From: Pelargonium cotyledonis
Taxonomy: Eukaryota; Streptophyta; Magnoliopsida; Geraniales; Geraniaceae
Assembly (NCBI GenBank): GCA_036897625.1
Contig: JAYMTA010000002.1
Span: 1 to 64,000 of the forward strand
Reading direction: 5' to 3'
Length of the DNA stretch: 64,000 bases
Part shown: one piece after another, positions 61,696 through 64,000 of the stretch
Position numbering within the stretch: position 1 is the first letter of the stretch
How the letters are laid out: every line of letters starts with the position of its first letter
Made by a program: the position numbers and the translations under genes
The notes under the pieces: generated by a model
Database searches by the model: none
The model's input: the letters and a program-made list of their open reading frames with translations, nothing else
What the model was told of the DNA's origin: nothing

Positions 61696-63897
61696 GAAGA
61701 ACTTGTGAATCCCAGTTATAACAATACCCTTACGCCAATTTTAGGCTAGACCTTCTTTTAAAAACGTACGTAGCCAGGACTTTTTTTAAACCCAAGTCTT
61801 AATCAGATATTCGAAAACTTTCCAAATAATGCAGCCCTGTAGTTTGACTCCTGAGACAGGGATTTGGCGTATTCTTTTTTTACTGCTCGAAAATCCTGTC
61901 TTGTTTTTATGAATGTATTGTATTATTTGCTGTTAACCAAAAAACATCAAGAAACAGGCGAGGAATTTTTTAGTATCTATATCTCATAAAGAGTGGAATC
62001 TCGGATAGACCCTTAGGGCTGGCACCCCTTAGATTTAGTAGAGAGATCCCATAAACAAGGAAACCCATATATAATCTATAATTCTAGATATTCTTAAACT
62101 ACGGGATCCGACTGGTTGTACAAAATGCTTTTTGGGGATTCACTTCAATTAGATTTGCTAGGGATTTCTATTATGATTACCTTTATTTTAATACGAAAAG
62201 TTGAATAGGAAGAAATAGACTTTTTATACTATATTGTTACAAACAAATATATTAAAATTTATAACTAAGTGTCTCCTTATTGGTATTTCATCCATATAAG
62301 ATATAAGAGTGGAATCCCCTACTAAAGCCAAATCCTAAGAATAAAGAGGAAGAGGTTTCTGGGCTATTGTTCTATTATTGAATTTTTGTAACATAAGTCA
62401 TAAAACTAGCATTTGAATAAAAAAGATTCTAAGCGATACCTTGAGAGAAATAAATAGAACCCCTTTTGTGATTACTCTGAGTCAAAGCAAAGGAACTTTT
62501 TAAGTTAGTGTAACAAAAACAAGAAAGCATTGCGGGGGCTTTATTATTCCACCTTATGCTTCAATAATTAGATAGAGAAGCTCGTAAAAGGCTACCTATT
62601 TAGGGCTCGAACCCTTGGCTGTCTACTGGGTTTCAAGAAGAGGAAAAACTTTCTTTGTTTTATTTAAGGGTATTCCTGAAAGTTTTTTAAGCAGAGATTC
62701 TAAGCAAAAAAGTCAAATAGAATTGCTCAACACTATAAGAATACCCTCGCCTGACTGTACCCAACATCCCTTGAGATTGAGTCAAACCTAGTAAAACAAC
62801 CCGAAACTCTTACGACTGCACTTTTGAGCAAAACTTATAAGTGTACTAATAATACCTACTCGATTTGAACTCATAGCTTTCAGAGTACAAAAAAGATTCT
62901 AATCTTGTGTGTAGCTAAGCGACGGGTCAACTTCACGATAAAGTAAGGGAGATGTTTTTCAAGTCTTAATATAGCGTTCACTACTCTGAGTTTCTGGGAT
63001 TTATTAGAATTCTAATTAGTCTTTTTATTTGGTTAGGTATCTCTATATTCGAATATGACAGACAGCCTTTTGAGACCGCGACTAAGTCAAAAAAATTTCT
63101 AGTTGTTTAGTTATGTATTTTCCGCATCTTTTTCATTTCAGTATACACCTATTTCTTAACTTCCTGGTTGGGTTTTTAATATAGTTTGCTCAAAATTGCT
63201 TATTCTAACAAGAGGTTTCTATTATACTCGAGGACCTTGTATATACGATAATCCAGTAAATTTAGAGGACCCTCTTAATTTATCAAACGCAAACCTGGAA
63301 AATCATATACTAATATGTAACGTAGCACTCTGCAATTAGTCATTTATAACTACGAAATTAAAAAGCTAGAATCTGGCTTTTGCGAGAAGGGTTTTCAGTA
63401 CTAACCTGTACTAACCCGCTGTTCTTTATACTTACTAAGCCCATAATGCAAAGACTTACTAATAAATCTTTACACAAGAATGTGGAAAAACAAGGCTTTA
63501 TCTTCATATTTATAGCACTCTTTACCCGATAGTCTGAGTTTAAACCCGGGTTAATCAAGTGTAAACCTCTTATAACGGATCAAAAAAGTGGTATTCCTTT
63601 TTTTAAGCAAGATCTCTTTTTCGTTTCTCCCTATTTTATTTAAGTCATTATAGTACTTTAGATTTCTGTTACAAAAGTGTGCACCCGTGTAATAAGAAGG
63701 AGCTGAGAGATATACAATTTATATCATGGATTAGTTCAAGACGGTGAACGAAAGAGAATTGCTCTACAATGACTCGACGCGAACCAACAGCCGTTTTCCT
63801 TTCTGAAGTTAAATTGGTGCTCATCTTGGGGACTAATAAGAAATTCTAATTATTGCTCTGAGTTACCAGGGTCTCACTGATGCTAGAAGGCATTTCT
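61696..63897. other. no gene seen apart from one T-arm-like word
   Basis: At 62600-62620 the minus strand has AGGG-TTCGAG-CCCT, a T-arm-like hairpin without a D-arm. Otherwise nothing is recognised. Confidence 0.3.
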
Positions 63898-64000
63898 CAG
63901 AGATTCGATATTGAATTGAGGAGGAGAAAGGAATGCTTAGGTATTGGTAATTGCAAGTCGAACTATATTCGGCAGTTAAAATTGAATTAAACCGACCGCT
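63898..64000 (+). rRNA. possible 5' end of small-subunit rRNA, cut by the window edge
   Basis: Collinear scraps follow the 5' end of small-subunit rRNA: GAGATTCGAT, TTGAGGA, GGAATGCTTA, ATTGCAAGTCGAAC and TTCGG, compared with GAGTTTGATCCTGG, CTCAGGA, TATGCTTAACACA, TGCAAGTCGAACG and TTTTCGG of plant mitochondrial 18S rRNA. The spacing agrees only with several small insertions. The strongest item is GCAAGTCGAAC. It could be coincidence, a relic, or a divergent gene that continues beyond the window. Confidence 0.3.

Noticed and set aside
56-62620. A SINE family as the source of the tRNA-like sequences
   Set aside because: The relics resemble several different tRNAs and, apart from one pair, share no common body or A-rich tail.
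1-64000. Reassigned stop codons (TAG or TAA read as sense) as the reason for the lack of genes
   Set aside because: TAA, TAG and TGA all interrupt the candidate frames, and the rps12 relic needs frame changes, not only a stop reading.
1-64000. CRISPR arrays, insertion sequences and long inverted repeats
   Set aside because: No regularly spaced repeats, transposase motifs or long terminal repeats were seen.

Overview
The window is an AT-rich stretch (about one third G+C by eye) with almost no intact gene. Three things point to an organelle of the green lineage, most likely a very large mitochondrial genome or an old nuclear copy of one. (1) At 53610-53695 there is a nearly complete tRNA-Ser(GCU). 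From memory, its anticodon and variable arms are almost the same as those of plant mitochondrial trnS-GCU. (2) At 15274-15452 there is a clear relic of the ribosomal protein gene rps12, split over three reading frames. (3) About two dozen tRNA-like relics lie on both strands. The recognisable ones resemble plant or green-algal mitochondrial trnQ, trnN, trnK and trnM. A plastid source for rps12 cannot be excluded from the sequence alone.

Layout. 0-1.5 kb: three tRNA relics (one trnQ-like, one trnN-like). 1.5-10.4 kb: nothing recognisable. 10.4-12.5 kb: three tRNA relics. 14.8-15.45 kb: a C-rich island with an almost open frame, then the rps12 relic. 17.6-30.3 kb: scattered tRNA relics. 30.3-39 kb: mostly empty, with two tRNA relics at 35.7 and 36.9 kb. 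39.0-41.4 kb: a block with purines on the minus strand that reads as Lys/Arg-rich peptide interrupted by stops. 44.8-50 kb: two tRNA relics and three short unassigned frames. 53.6-53.8 kb: trnS-GCU and a second tRNA-like sequence. 54.75 kb: a perfect 45-bp tandem duplication. 55.8-59.7 kb: a cluster of tRNA relics around a plus-strand purine-rich block. At the right edge there is a weak resemblance to the 5' end of small-subunit rRNA.

The longest open frame starting from a permitted start codon is 98 codons. By a rough estimate, the number of frames of 60 codons or more is what unconstrained sequence of this composition gives, so most such frames are left out. No operon or pathway can be described. 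The three main explanations are: decayed non-coding DNA of a giant organelle genome; a degenerate organelle insertion in a nucleus; or cryptic genes needing heavy RNA editing. Assembly error is a fourth possibility for the rps12 frame changes. No mobile element, CRISPR array, virus-like element or origin was recognised.
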